64,000 nucleotides of DNA from Pieris napi (GCF_905475465.1 NC_062236.1:12844001-12908000); one strand, 5' to 3'. Positions 1 through 12,514 are shown, counted from the first letter of the stretch. Notes: generated from the sequence alone by a model not told the origin. A program made the numbers and translations.

Positions 1-470
1 GGTTGATGAAGCCGCCTCTTAGGTTAACCGGTTTCAAAACGTAGATCGCAAGATGAAGAGGATGGCCTGTGGCAGTCCTCTCGCCAGAAAGTCCAACCTC
101 AATACCCTAACCTCTACCTAAAAGGGATTTAAGATTTACTTAAGGAGCACGTAGCAAGCGCAGCATCCCGTAGGAGATAAATGCAGTGACAAGACTGACT
201 TCGCTGAGCAGGGATACCCCGTAAGGGACTTTTAGCCTCCGAGAAAGGCTGGCACACGGTGGGACGTGACAACGTCCGTCGTGTCGAGGGAACAGGCAAT
301 CCCACGTGCATGCCTCATTTCTTAAACACAATCCCTTGGCTCAGTTCGCCGTTACGTAGGGGCCTCCCCGGAGAGGCCTTCACGCATTTGGCAATCAAAG
401 CGTCACTCCAGGCGTCCGCACCGAAGTCCGTCACAGTAGAGAGGCCCGCAGTTAAAGTGAGCTCTCCAGC
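1..470. other. unrecognised GC-richer stretch, possible LINE 3' end
   Basis: This block is clearly richer in G+C than its surroundings. On the minus strand around 210-270 it shares a short stretch (accgtg near cacgtcccac) with the block near 18,880. That would fit the untranslated 3' end of a retroelement. I see no protein domain in it. Treat it as repeat-like, family unknown. Confidence 0.3.
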
Positions 471-790
471 TCAAGTCCTGGGAACTGCGAGTGCCTGCAG
501 TCGAGATTCATGGAGAACTGCGACAGATGTACGTAAGGACGTCGCTCTCCGCCATGACCTGGAGCTTTCTACCACAGCCCAATGTATGAAGTTGGCGTTG
601 GCGTTGGCACACGCCAATTTGACCAGTTTAAACACCATCCCAACCCGTTGGTGCGTAAAAGCATGAACTACCTACTACAATAAATGAAATATTATTACGT
701 AAGTAGTGAGTAACATACATACAATTCGAATAAATATTTAGCTATATCATTAGGCACGAATACTAATTATGTTTAAATTGTTTTAATAAT
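471..790 (+). repeat. duplicated upstream flank of protease A genes, copy 1
   Basis: The stretch around 545-780 (gacctggagctttctacca..., then gaagttggcg..., then the block ending in a run before the TATA box) recurs at about 24,320-24,490 and 31,700-31,910. In each case it lies directly upstream of a subfamily A protease. The copies differ by substitutions and small indels. This shows that the genes were duplicated together with their promoters. Confidence 0.75.
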
Positions 791-837
791 TTCCGTCTTT
801 TGCATATTTTTTTCCTTTAATTTATGTATATTTTTAG

Positions 838-845
838 TATAAATA
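838..845 (+). promoter_or_regulatory. TATA box of protease A1
   Basis: The octamer TATAAATA lies 56 bp upstream of the first ATG. The same octamer is found about 42-57 bp upstream of the ATG in the paralogs at 15,091 (minus), 25,088 and 32,002. The conserved position supports a core promoter role. Confidence 0.7.
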
Positions 846-893
846 TGGAGTAGAAAATTAGAAAGTCAAAGCAAGGACAGGACTCCAAGTAAA

Positions 894-2785
894 ATGTTTC
901 TCCATTTTGGAATATTACTCCTTCTGTCCCAAGGACTCCTTGGTAAGTTAAATTTCATTTAATTAATACTTATTTATACCCAATGCTGTGTAGTCTATGA
1001 AGGATGCAAACACGACTCAAACATAATTTTTGACAAATAATAAGTATTTAATTTCGCACCATCTGGAAAGTCATTTAAAAAATCAATAATGAATTCTTTC
1101 TTCGTTTTCCGTTAACAAAATAATTATTATACCGTACTTCGTACACATTATATTAAGCTAAACATTAACATAGCCTAATTAAATGAAGTACGTTCACAGG
1201 CGAAGTGGACGTTTCGGAAGCTATAGATGGAGACAGCCGAATAATCGGTGGCCAAGATGCCACTCCAGGCATGGCTAACTACCAAGTTTCATTGCGTAGT
1301 CATAGACGAAAAGAAGAATGGCACAGTTGCGGAGGTTCTATTTTAAACGAAGAGTACGTGTTAACAGCCGCTCATTGCGTTTATCAGTAAGTATATTTTT
1401 CGTCTTATTATTTAGTTGCATGAGTTAACATAATATATAAGCTCCTTTCTCTGTGCTTGCTTGCTCACAAGTTGTGATGCGCCTGTCTGGTTTGGCACGA
1501 AATGACAAAAATGTTGCCATCATTGATGACTTCCACTTTCAATGTTTTTGGACATACAGAACCATTTACAAAAAAATGTGAAAGGTATATGAGGCACGAG
1601 GAACTTTAATGATAGTTTATTGATTAAAAAAACTTTTAGGAAAAATATAAAAGGGATGTCGATAGTGGTTGGCAGTCACACGATCGATAAAGGAGGCGAC
1701 CGTTACAAGATTAAAAAATATGTGGTTCATAAAAAGTATTCTGAGGAGACTCTAAAGAATGACATAGCCATCCTTCAGATCGAAGGCAAAATCAAATTCA
1801 GCGATAAGGTTCAACCGATTGAATTGTTAAAAGAAATGGCACCTATTGGAAAGAAATGTCTCTTGACTGGCTGGGGATACGTAGACTATGTGAGTAGATA
1901 TATTTAATTAACTAAATGTTATAAGTACTTAATGACTTTAAAAATAAATAGATATAAAGGTTATTTTAGTAACCAAAATATTTTGAACAAACTACTAAAT
2001 ATATGGGTAACAAAATGACATTCAGCAGGGATTGCATTATTTTAACATTGATACGTTCATTTCCATTATTTATAAATAAATAAATAAATCACTAAACCAC
2101 CAAATAAACAAATGTTTATTATTATTACAGCACAGGCAAACTATACCAAACAATCTTCAAATGTTGGAGTTCGAAACAATAAGCAATAACGACTGCAATG
2201 AACAATTAAAACGTGTGCCTTACCTTTCGCGTTATCTGCCCATAGACGACGGACAACTTTGCGTTAAGCGCCCGAACGACAAAGGTGCATGCCATGTAAG
2301 TAATCAAATGTGGCTACAACATTTCTATTTGATGATAATTTCACGTTACGATCGAGCTTAATCAAAATGGTTTTAAAAATAAGGTCTAGAATAGTAAATG
2401 TCTTCAAAAGTTCCGCATTTCTAAGTTTTCCTTTAACACTTGTTCATACGGTGCAGTTACGACATCGTGAAGGAATCATGATTTCTTAGCCTGATAGAAA
2501 AGAAGACTGATTACCGAGACTGACTGAGGCCAGCTCAATAAGTGTGCAAAAACAATTTACTAAGTATTATTATTCTTACAATACAATCCTGTAAATTAAT
2601 ACCTTTAAATATTATCATTTCTCGTGCAGGGTGATTCTGGTGGACCTCTCGTCATTCAGGACGATAAGAACAAAACTCTTCAAATAGGAGTCGTGTCCTG
2701 GGGAATTCCTTGCGCCAAAGACTTTCCTGATGTATTTGCTTCAGTCCATGGTTTCTACGATTGGATACAGAGCATAATTAAATGA
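894..2785 (+). CDS. secreted chymotrypsin-like serine protease A1 (S1 family), five exons, intact
   Basis: Predicted zymogen of 268 residues. Exons: 894-942, 1200-1386, 1640-1889, 2131-2295, 2630-2785; all introns are GT-AG, phases 1, 2, 0, 0. Exon 1 encodes a hydrophobic signal peptide beginning MFLHFGILLLL. The short propeptide ends in SR before IIGG, the expected trypsin-type activation site. The triad is complete: His in TAAHC (exon 2), Asp in NDIAIL (exon 3), Ser in GDSGGP (exon 5). The pocket has Gly189 (KGAC) and Asp226 (FPDVF), with Trp215-Gly216 intact. This arrangement is known from crab collagenase-type proteases, so broad or chymotrypsin-like specificity is inferred, not trypsin. 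Probably a secreted gut digestive enzyme. Candidate poly(A) signals (AATAAA) lie at 2822 and 2838. The splice model is supported by the identical layout in three paralogs. Confidence 0.9.
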
Positions 2786-2799
2786 ATTATTCAATTATT

Positions 2800-3640
2800 C
2801 AATTTGGTAACATCTGATCAAAATAAATATAATTTGAAATAAAAGTATATTTTATTATATGCAATATTTTTTAAAAATACAACTAATCCTTATTTTAAAA
2901 AAATAACATCAACGCTTATACATTTAGAGGAGATATTGACCGGTTGAAACTATACCTACGAGATGCTCACGAGCCCAGTCGTAAAAATTATTCAATGCAA
3001 GGTGAGGTGGCAAATTTTAGGTAGTCAAAATCTATTTTCAAAAAAGCGACCATATTCGAGCATTAATTTTAATTATTGAAAAGTTATTCATTAATTAATA
3101 GGTAATTTTCAAATTTGTATCGAAAAATGTAAAAGAAAAATTGATGATAATTTGATACATTACGTCGTACTTTAGAATGCGCGCTATTTTAAAGTATAAT
3201 TAATATTTTCGGATCTAAGCGCTAAAAAGAGGCTAAGTGTATTTATAAACAGCAGTGTTCGCCAAGTAGTTTTTCTGTCTAAATATGCGTTTAACATTCG
3301 CTCGTACGGTGAAGGAAACTTTATGGGTCTAAGGAGAATCAGAAGGCTGATCGCTCTGCTGATCACTTGCCTTTTAGAAAAATATAAACAGACATCGTAA
3401 TCTAAGGCCAAAATGGTTGTTGCGCCTCTGATTTTTAAGAGTAGCTATCGACCCATCTCCTTTATTATAACCGTAAATTGTATGTAATGTTTGTATTAAG
3501 AGGACGAACAGTTTTGGTATTCACTACACCTGACATTCACATCATCACTGTCATCACATAACAGAACGGCCTATGATGACTAATGACCATCCCAAGAAAC
3601 CAGATCAGAGAATAAGGTGAGTGGAGGATATTTACAACTG
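2800..3640 (+). repeat. duplicated downstream flank of protease A genes, copy 1
   Basis: Sequence after the stop codon (poly(A) region, then the cggctaagtg and gtagctatcga segments, then gaccatcccaagaaaccag) recurs after the proteases at 28,517 and 38,969 and, in part, at about 21,690-21,990 and 31,000-31,090. It carries no recognisable gene. It marks the edge of the repeating duplication unit and continues at 5390-5930 beyond inserted elements. Confidence 0.7.
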
Positions 3641-3644
3641 TATC

Positions 3645-4345
3645 GTTTTTGTGCGTAGTAAACTCAAACTCAAACTCAAAAATATCTTTATTCAAGTGGG
3701 TAACCAAGTACACTTTTGAATCGTTAAATTAATCGTAAATTTACATTTACTACCAGTTCGCAAGTCAAGGGCGTAGAGCGGGTAAGAAGAACTGGCAAGA
3801 AACTTTCCGCCACTCTTTTTAATCGCCAAGTATTGTCATACAAATTGTTTGAACTGGAGCAATTCAATCCCAAGGATTAGGATCATTTAAGTAGTCCTCA
3901 AATTTATAAAAAGCTTTGTTGATTAATTTTCGTTTAACGAGGGCTTTGAATTAATTTAGTGATAATACTCTAATTTCGCTTGGGAGTTTGTTGTAAAAAC
4001 GAATACAATTTCCATATAAGGAGTGGTTTATCTTTTGGAGCCTGGTTGGTCGTACACTCAAATTAGTTCTATTTCGCGTATTATACTGGTGAAAGTCACC
4101 ATTTGTTTTAAAATCTTTTATATTTTTTTGGACATACAACAAGGCTTCAAGAATATATTGACCAGATAGTGTCATAATATTTAATTCCTTAAACTTATTC
4201 CGTACCAACTCCCTCGGAGAAACACAACAAATACCCCGAACAGCCCGCTTCTGCAGCACAAATATGGATTGAACCTCTGCAGCAGCACCCCACAGTAGAA
4301 TACCGTACGACATAACGAATATTAGTTCTCTTTTAAAGAACAGTG
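3645..4345 (-). mobile_element. 5'-truncated LINE, 3' end (CR1/Jockey group)
   Basis: Minus-strand coding sequence at 3951-4345 is almost identical to the C-terminal part of the LINE ORF2 at 37,956-38,432. Shared features include ILLWGAAAEVQSIFVLQ and the RPTRLQKINHSLYGN segment. The following 3' untranslated sequence also matches (38,430-38,630). The element ends in tandem TTTGAG units, seen on the plus strand as aaactcaaactcaaactc near 3660. 5' truncation plus a short tandem tail is typical of target-primed reverse transcription. Confidence 0.85.
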
Positions 4346-4500
4346 ACATTCACAATAGGGTTACGAGAAGTAAGGGAAACCTTTTCCAGCCGTCTTACAG
4401 GTTGCACAAAATAAATACTTCATTTATGATTCCTAGTGAAATATTGGAACTGCCTTTACACAGATTCAAAACACATATCAAAAAAACCTTAATGTGTTAA
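4346..4500 (+). mobile_element. fragment of a second LINE ORF2 C-terminus
   Basis: The plus strand encodes NRVTRSKGNLFQPSYRLHK and then a stretch resembling the last residues of non-LTR retrotransposon ORF2 proteins (IPSEILELPLHRFKTHIKK, then a stop, then VNDY). It abuts the minus-strand LINE without a clear gap, so one insertion probably landed beside or inside the other. Family not determined. Confidence 0.55.
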
Positions 4501-4627
4501 GGTTACTACACAGTCAATGACTATCGAAGATAAAAACGCTTGGCAATAGTTGTAATTATATTCTTATAATTTGATTTGTGTGTAATGGTGAATGTGGTAA
4601 ATCACAGAACAGATTTTTATATTTTTA

Positions 4628-5140
4628 AAGTTATACTTCTTTAGGCGCGTTATGAAAAATTTATGAGAGTGAAATTTTACGATGCGCGCGCACCGTGACA
4701 CAATATTATCAGTATGGGCGCCGAGCGTGCGCAAGCGAGATGGGAATAAGACAATCTACAAGTAAAAAGAAATAGAATATGCATGACGTTAGCAGCTATG
4801 CCAAAAATTTTTAATGACCATAGTGACCTTTTAAACAAATAAAGGAGTTTTAATTATTTTTTCAAAGAAATTTAGCAATGCTTTTTCACAAAGACCTATT
4901 GTTACTTAGTTAAAAGGTTATGAAACATACCTAGTTATTAAATTGAATTAATAATATAATAAAATAATAAATAATAATAATTATTAATATTAATTAATAA
5001 TTGAATAATATATTAAATATTAAATATTGTTAAATTATTAACGCTAAATATTTATTATTAATTATTTAATTTAAAAAAAAAATAAAGAAAGCCAAAGAAG
5101 TATAACTTCTTACGCGCGTACATAAGTACACGCACCATTT
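4628..5140. mobile_element. MITE-like element with inverted ends
   Basis: The left end reads aaagttatacttctttagg. The right part reads ccaaagaagtataactt (ending 5108), which is its inverted complement over about 17 bp, followed by a self-complementary gtacataagtac segment. The interior is extremely AT-rich (about 4930-5090). No protein is encoded. Related ends occur at 46,045-46,262 and at 33,722-33,765. Superfamily not assigned because no target duplication could be fixed. Confidence 0.6.
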
Positions 5141-5149
5141 TTTTTACTT

Positions 5150-5395
5150 ATGTAACCTTAATTACGTTGTGGTTTATGACATTTTCCTTTGAATAATTGT
5201 AATGTAAAGGGAGGGTAAAACTTGCTGAGTTTCTTGCCCGTTCTTCTCAGAACAAGGCCTCCTGGTAGTTTCGCGAACGGATGGCGTAGTTTTGCTCTTT
5301 CGCGAATTTTGTAAACGTTTTTGACATTCATAAGCATGCGCTAAGACGCATCTAAATTGAATAAACGTATTTTGATTTTGATATCTATTCTCACC
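5150..5395 (+). mobile_element. LINE 3' untranslated end
   Basis: The sequence runs from a tgtaacct region through a ttcttgcccgttcttctc motif, common in insect LINE 3' ends, to a terminus of ATTTTGATTTTGAT tandem units. The duplicated flank sequence resumes right after it (atctattctcaccagg). Only the 3' end is present; no coding sequence is recognisable. Confidence 0.55.
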
Positions 5396-5930
5396 AGGAC
5401 CTTTCAGTGATCGACATTTTCTCTTTATTGAAATCTTTGATTATAATAATACCATCTGTTTATTATAAGCTGTAAAAACTCAAGAGAAGCGTACGAGTGG
5501 AGTATACTGGACTGAACTGGTTTTGAGGCTATAAGCACGGCGCGCGATATGGCCGTGCTCACTTCTTCGCCGTTCGCATTAGATACTATAGACGTTACTT
5601 GTAGTTATTGTAGTTGAATTTGTGGTTATGTGTTCTTTATTTAATTAATAGCAATTGTGTGGTAAATGTCGTGTTATCTTATTTCTTTTTTTGTTTTTAA
5701 TTTTATTAGTTAATTTCTTACTTTATAATAAATATAAAACAAACACTTACCTTCTTAATTATTGATACATCTAAATTGCATACAAAATTCCGCATTAACG
5801 CTATTCAAAGTTACAGAGAACAGGAGCGATAGTTTGAAAAGTTAATGTTTAAATTAAAAAACGAAGCATAGCATCTAAAATCAGGTCAGGGTTGAATTTT
5901 TATAAATTAGCAGTTCCAAACTAAATGGCA
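5396..5930. repeat. continuation of duplicated inter-gene flank
   Basis: From cctttcagtgatcgacattttc onward this resembles 21,930-21,998 joined to 23,296-23,400, and also 31,050-31,230 and 39,785-39,800 joined to 41,250-41,350. It includes the acttaccttcttaattattg block. It has no gene and serves as the common linker of the duplicated protease units. Confidence 0.6.
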
Positions 5931-5966
5931 AGTAAAGAATTTTTTCAATGCAAATATTTATTTATT

Positions 5967-8900
5967 TTAATTCTTGTTCATAGTATCTTTTATCCAATTA
6001 ACGAAAGAGTAGACTCTAGTGTTGACATCGGGATGCACAATGCTGTGACCACAGCTTCTTGTCCCCCAGGAAACCAGGCCAGCAAGAGTTCCATTCCTTA
6101 CTAAAGGACCGCCAGAATCTCCCTGTAAAAGTGTGGTCGTCAAAAACTTAGATCTACTACATATTTCAAGTTCTTTAATTTAACACAGTACCATTAATTT
6201 AGTATCATAATTCTAATTGATACATTCATATTATTTATTTCGAAATCAAATACAATATACGAATGAGGGCATGAGTTGCCTTGACACATAACAGTCTGGC
6301 ATTCGGAATGCTGTCGTTACCAGCCCGAGTTCTAATGAAGCCGGAGGCTGTCTTGATACGCTCTATTGTGACGGACAGTTGGAGATTATTCTGCACAAGA
6401 GTGTGTTCACTGTCCATAACTCTCGTAAATCCGATAGGACGGATATCTGACGCAATCAGAGTATTACAAGTGTACTAGAGAGTAAATGTCAAAATAACGT
6501 CTGCATTTATCAGAACATATTTCCATTCATTCCGTGAAAACGATATTTCAGGTTCTTGTGACATCTTATTATAGTGTTCTCACTGTTGGTTTACTCAAAA
6601 TGGACACCAATCAATTATCAAAAACAGATAGAAAACTGTGAATTACTAAATCTTGTAACTGTTTTAAACATGTACCATGAACCACGGAATAATTGTTATC
6701 TAGTTACCCACAACACAGGGGATATCACATCTCCAGTATGGGAAACAGCGAGAGATGAATTCCGTCACAACGTTTTTATATATATATTTTTTTTTAAATA
6801 TTAATCATACAATCAGTCTTTGCGACTATAAGTAGATACGTTGAGTGCTTCTTGTTTTTATTATTAAAAAATATATAATGTTATAACCATTGAACGACGT
6901 TGTGTAATAACAAATTTTACCTGACAGCTTCCTTCTCGAGGTGGCGCGCGTGTGCAAAGATGTTTAGGCGTAATCGGCTGTTTGTAAAAGCTATATTTTA
7001 TCTTGCATTGATTCGTTGTTATAGCAGTTACTTCAACAATCTGAAGTTTATTTGGTAGCGGACCATCGTTCTGTAAATAATTCATTTTTTTGTTAAAACG
7101 ATATCGCCTGCGTAGATATTGTTGCACGATTGTAATAACAAGTTGCTTTATAGTATATACATTTGCTTTAAAAAACCATCCGAATCGATCACTTTATAGT
7201 ACATTTTGAACATAATACACTTTTTTTATGGAACAGGAGGCAAACGGGCAGGAGGCTCATCTAATTTTAAGAGATATACACTGACATTGGCACGCTTTTT
7301 TCTACAAGTAGACTAAGTCGAATTGGTTTGGAAATACTTCATGGGCAGCTGGTTCCACATAGTGGTGGTGCGCGGCAATTATGCTCTGGTATAGAACAAA
7401 AATAACTTCTGTGCAACTGGTCTGAGTAAAAATAGTTTGTACCCTGCAAAACTGACTCCCTGAGAATGCAGTTAACATATTTTACGTTTTTTTAGGTACA
7501 TACACAGTAGCCTATCAGGTATCAGGCCGAGAAGCTAGACGGCAGGGAAGTGTCAAACCTCTCCTTTCCTAAAAAAGGGACTTAATCTACTTCAAAGGCT
7601 TGGCGTCTCCCGCCGGGTCGTTACGACAACTACTCCGGTAATATGCATCATGATATTTATGAGTCGGAGCCCTATAGCTGGCAGAAACCATGTGCTGTTT
7701 ATCTTAGTGACATATTTGACTATTTTATGGCCGAATTTATCCAGCTGCGATCTGTGCTCAAGCAACATGTCGGAGCCCAACCCGGGATACCCTTATGCCA
7801 GTCTCGAGCTCCATTTTACGTTATTTTTTTTATAAAAAGATTTACAACAATAAATAAAAGTAAGTATGGAATCGTATATTATCTCGTCGGTCGGATTTGC
7901 TTCAGTTTCTTCAGATTTATTATTTAGATCAAGTAGGTGATCACATGCTGTAACTTTTTGAGTTTTAGATGTGCTGGTTTCGTTGTGTTTTTTTCACCGT
8001 ACAAGCTATAAGGCCAAACAGGTAGAGTTTAGGTCTGTGTTTTGAGTCTAAGTCAAACCGGTTTCCTCACGATGTTTTCCTTCACCGTTCGAGCGTATGT
8101 GAAATGCGCATATGAAAGAAAGTCCATTGGTGCACAGCCGAAGATCCAACCTACGACCTCAGTGATGTGAGAGGCACGCTGAAGCCACTAGGCCAACACT
8201 GTTAAAATTATTTAATAAAATAAGATTTAAATATAGATCTTGTATTTTAACTTACACTTAACCTGCCCCATCCTGTTAATATCAGTGTATCTCCTGGATT
8301 GATATTGGTTGTAGGCAATCCCACTGGATTAACTCTATCATTAAGTTCTATACCAGACTCGATTTTTACGAGGCTTATATCATTTGTGAATAGTTTCTCG
8401 TCAAACTTTTCGTGGACTATCACTTTATCAGGTGTATATTTTTGTCCCTCGTCTGACAGTTTATTGATTCCCACCGCAACTTTGAATGATTGCGCTGGTC
8501 GACTGTAATTAAAAATTAAGAACATTAATGCTTAAAATATCATGAATTGCTTATGGGTTAATATGTTAAAAAATTATAGGAAAAAACCTATTTTGACGGT
8601 ATAATTAAAGCTTTACAAAATTTATATTAGTATCCTAATGATCCTAAAAGATGAAATTTCGGCGCATTCCGATTCTTTCCACAGCACCTCTGATTGCGAT
8701 CGTTTATCCAATCACTAAAGCATTACGTTTCGTTTTAATTTCGCTTCTCAATCTTTAGTTTAAACGTTGTAAATTATCTTAGTAACACCGTCAACTGTAT
8801 TGGGTGTATCACGCGGCTAAAACATCGACGGGAAATTAAGCTTTAAAGTCCCAATACCACTTTTCAAGATGCCTAAGTAACTAGTAAAAATATGTTTGTA

Positions 8901-11900
8901 CTTTTGGGTTCAAATGCTTTAGAACTGAGCTTTTAAAAACGGACAAGAGAGACTTGTGCAGTACAATAATTTATTGTTAAATACTGATTAATTTGTGTTT
9001 ATAGTGGCGCTATAACCTCTTTAGGTCTTGGCCTCAGATTTCTGAATTTGTTTCATGATCATTAAAAACCAGACACACGCCGTCGACTTTTTGGGTCTAA
9101 GACATGTCGGTTTCCTCACGATGTTTTCCTTCACCGTTCGAGCAAATGTAAAATGCGCACATAGAAAGAAAGTCCTTTGGTGCACAGCCGGGGATCGCAC
9201 CGACAACCTCAGGTATGAGAGTCGCACGCTGAAGCCACTAGGCCAACACTGCTCAATTTGTTAAGCATTTAGTATTGTATTTTATTGACATAACTTTTAG
9301 ACATAGAAAAACACTTTTTTAACGGATATGTTTTATCATAAATTTAGTTAGTAGTATTCCAAGTCGATACCAACTCCGGGGAAATAAATACAGATAACAC
9401 AACTTATTCTACAGCTGTGATACTTTTTGACATTCAACACCTTTTGTCTTCAGTCACCGTGACCACGCACGCTGTAAAGCACACAAAACGTCGGTTAAAT
9501 TTAAAATTATGCAAAATAATTGTAAATTTATAACAAAACATAACTTCAAATCCGTTATAAAAGTGTTTTTCTATTGTTAAGCCTTACTTGTAATAGTACA
9601 TAAGAATAATAGTATTCACTGTTAATCATTCCAATAGATGGCGATAGTTGTATTATTCGAGTAATACATACTTCTAATAATTTTGTACACTTATTTGTTT
9701 TGTGCGTTACCTAAATAGTTGTAATATGTTCGTTATTGTGTTGAACTTACTTATATGTACAATGAGCAGCCGTGACCACCCATTCTTTATCTATGATGGA
9801 TCCACCACAAAAGTGACTACCCACATTTTGGAGGGACACCTGATATTTTATAGCGCCATCCGGTGCGTCGTCACCTCCCAGAATTTTGGGATTAGCCGAT
9901 GCAATCGCAAGCTTCAGACCTAAAATATTATTAACATTTATTTGATTACTTTGTTTGATTGAGACTGAGAATAAATGTTTGTAATAATGTGCTTGTTGTA
10001 TTGAGACAAAATTATAATTTTCAAGGATATCACCAAGGTATATACACGAATTTTTGAAACATACCTTGCGTTACTTATAATATATCAAATTATGCTAGTA
10101 CCGACATCGTAATATGGAGAATATGAGAATATCTAAAAGACCAAAATACTCATCAATATTAGTATTCACTGTTAATAAAATGCACAAATAAATCTTAAAA
10201 ACAATGACAATAATATAAACTAAAAATAAAATGGCTTATGGACAAGCAAGGGGAAGTGTTCAATGTTCATGTGGATCCAAAATACTAGGAAAGTCAGAAA
10301 TTTTATGTGCATGGAAAATTGCAAGTTATAATAATGGCATTATAGCGTATTCGATGAGTAAATCCAGTAAACTTTTAGGAACCGGTGTATATAATATATA
10401 AATCATATTATTGAATAAAAACCATATTAACTAAATCTATAAAGCTTTAATTAAGCCATTGAAAATTATGTAAATTTGTCGAATCACTTAAAACAGATCC
10501 AATTTTATGTCTATCATATACGAGTATGTTTATTCTTTACATGTATATTGTACCATAAGTAATATTAGAGGCGCATGGCTTTGAATCCTTCAAATTTAAT
10601 AAACTGATAATATTACATGCATGATGTTAATTATACTGTCTCAGTTCCCAGTTAATTACATTAGGTTAGGAAAGGTTCTATTTATTTTTTTATTCTAAGT
10701 GGCGTTTGTGATCAGGTTAGGTTAGGTTTGGATAAAGCCAAAAAAAATTACCTTCTTTCATTCATTTCACAAATCATGATGTTTTAATTGGATAGACAAA
10801 AATTTTAGCTGTTTTAAAGTGGAGTCGTGATTCGATAAATTTACCAAAAATTATAATACACTTACCAGAGGAGGAATAAAATAATACAAGTAAAACATAG
10901 ACCTCAAATAGAAACATCGCAATAAAATGTACATTTAATTCTGACGTTAATTGTAAAAGTGATTAAATGAAAAAGGCAATTAATCCAAAATGATAAAAAC
11001 CAATAGAATTAATTGCATCCCCAACACGTGACACATTTTTAAGTTCTTATCAAAGAAATTTATGTTCTTACGTTTTTCCTTAATATATGTAATTAGAAAT
11101 TTTAATTAATAATAGTATTCGATTTCACTATCTACTAAATTGAAAACTAAAGAACAAGTTAAGACGTACAGAAATAAGAAAGAAATTAAAAGTAGTTGAT
11201 GCACTATCCCATTGCAAAAAGTGGTAATGGACCACACCCACACCGCTCGTATGAACAATGGCAGATTGACGAACAGGGTAACAAGAAAAAAAGAGATGAT
11301 GGTGAGATGAGAGCTTAAAGAAGTTGGTGGGGAATATTGGGTGCACAATGCTCAAGATAGATAGAGATGGAGCTATTTGGAGGAGGCCTATACTCTATAA
11401 GAGGTCCTTGGAAAAAAAATATAATTATTTAAATAAAAAAAATTATGTGTATTTTTATGTAACAAAGAAACAGGGGGTCAGCGGACAGAATCCTTACCTG
11501 ATGTTAAGTGATACCGCCGCCCATAGACACACACATTGCCAGAGAGCTCGAAAGTGCGTTGCCGGTTTTAAGAATTGGTACGCTCTTTTCTTGAAGGATC
11601 CCAAGTCGAACAGGGCAACTGGTTCCATATAATTGTGGTGCACGGCAAAAATTACCTTTCGAACGACGGACGTCGAGTTGATAAAGGTGGTATTTCGTAT
11701 TCTACCAGCACCAGCATCCTATAGCTGGTTCCGATTTCTTATTTTGTGATTACGCAGTCTTGTCAGCCAAACAGACACCTGATCTGACATAACCTAAAAA
11801 TTAATACCTATTTCTCAATACAAGAAAAAAATATTTTTACTTACCCCAAGTTAGTTCAATCGAGGCCAGCAACGAAAAATAAAGTAACATTTTTGAATTC

Positions 11901-11902
11901 AT
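5967..11902 (-). CDS. secreted chymotrypsin-like serine protease B1 (S1 family), five exons, intact
   Basis: Predicted zymogen of 259 residues. Exons in coding order: 11902-11845, 9919-9751, 8502-8256, 7070-6921, 6122-5967; phases 1, 2, 0, 0 and GT-AG introns throughout. Exon 1 is a signal peptide (MNSKMLLYFSLLA). Exon 2 carries the activation site NPK before ILGG and the His motif TAAHC. Exon 3 has the Asp motif NDISLV. Exon 5 has GDSGGP and ends DWIKDTMNKN. The pocket shows Gly189 (EGSCQ), Asp226 (HPDV) and Trp215-Gly216. Introns are long and carry a SINE in each of introns 2 and 3 plus LINE remnants in introns 1 and 3. The locus is nearly duplicated at 42,074-50,506. Exon 2 was found only by reading the minus strand between the other exons, because the short exon is flanked by stops. 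Confidence 0.88.
7217..7480 (-). mobile_element. LINE 3' fragment, Jockey-like family J1
   Basis: The plus strand begins after a T-run with aacaggaggcaaacgggcagg and later gcagctggttccacatagtgg. These are the 3' end sequences of the element at 22,000-23,295. The fragment is degraded and lacks coding capacity. It sits in intron 3 of protease B1. Confidence 0.65.
8035..8206 (-). mobile_element. tRNA-derived SINE
   Basis: On the minus strand it starts with tgttggcctagtggcttcag (box A-like) and then aggtcgtaggttggatc (box B-like). These resemble an RNA polymerase III promoter of tRNA type. A conserved body follows (actttctttcatatgcgc; aaaacatcgtgaggaaacc). Copies with the same order occur at 9003-9257 (minus) and 21,410-21,556 (plus). 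Located in intron 3 of protease B1. Confidence 0.75.
9003..9257 (-). mobile_element. tRNA-derived SINE, near full length
   Basis: Same family as 8035-8206 but extended at the 3' end, including the catgatcat and cagaaatctgaggcc segments and ending near ggcgctata. It starts at ttggcctagtggcttcagcg on the minus strand. It lies in intron 2 of protease B1. The longer copy defines the tail that is missing from its neighbour. Confidence 0.75.
9930..11460. other. intron 1 of protease B1, AT-rich, no gene seen
   Basis: The part from about 10,830 to 11,450 matches 49,370-49,970 in intron 1 of protease B2. It therefore predates the B1/B2 duplication. The rest shows short AT-rich tracts and no recognisable domain or element. 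Confidence 0.5.
11463..11720 (-). mobile_element. LINE 3' fragment, family J1, shared with protease B2
   Basis: The plus strand reads cctgatgttaagtgataccg, then a gcgttgccggtttt block and an actggttccatataat block. This is the 3' end of the family also seen at 22,000. The same remnant is in the same intron position of the paralogous gene (49,975-50,215), so the insertion is older than the duplication. Confidence 0.7.
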
Positions 11903-11999
11903 ACTCGTGGGTGACAGTATAAACAACTAAATATCAATTTTTGATATTTAAATTACAATAGTTAATTATCATAATTTCTAGATCAATTGCCCTATTATT

Positions 12000-12500
12000 T
12001 TAAATACATATATACATAAATTACTGTCTCAATGGTAATAGACATACTTGTTAAAATTCTATTCAAGGGCAAATTTCTTGACTAAAAATGTCTATCTACA
12101 TAGATTTTGAATTTAGTTTTTTTAAAGCGCCATTTCAATACTCTTTTACAAAGATTGTGTATTTGTAATCATTTTATAATAAAAAAAATTCTCGCAGTGG
12201 TTGCACGGAAGAGATCGATCGAAAGCGATAAGGCCGCCAGTAGCCCTTTTTTATTTAATTAGGTTAATTGTAATATAATATATCTGTATACTTGCAACGA
12301 AGTTTTAAGAAACAATTCGATTAACAGATTATTTCAGAACGTAAATATCATTTTAAAAAATAATTAATTAATTCGAAATTTAACACGTTACACCACCAGG
12401 TTTTTTACAGTAACTTAACTAATACAATAGAAAACTAAACTAAAATAGTAAGGTCCCTCCTTACTACTAACTTGTTGTATCCTACCATACCCAAGACAAA
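12000..12500. other. intergenic AT-rich stretch
   Basis: Upstream of protease B1. Parts of 12,000-12,260 match 50,580-50,900 upstream of B2 (for example a gaagagatcg-type segment followed by ataaggccgc). The duplicated segment therefore extends past the promoter. No coding sequence was seen. Confidence 0.5.
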
Positions 12501-12514
12501 CAAAGTTGGATACA

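Noticed and set aside
4917..5075. AT-only tract as an origin or satellite
   Set aside because: It is the interior of a MITE-like element, with irregular (AAT)n drift and no fixed period.
7640..7835. overlapping small frames on both strands near 7,700
   Set aside because: Possibly an old LINE scrap, but no motif is clear on either strand.
8190..9257. tRNA genes suggested by box A and box B motifs
   Set aside because: The motifs belong to a repeated SINE with a conserved non-tRNA body. No cloverleaf with a proper acceptor stem was found.
10665..10735. ttaggttagg and aggttaggttagg, resembling insect telomere repeats
   Set aside because: Only two or three TTAGG units in each place. Too short to be an interstitial telomere tract.
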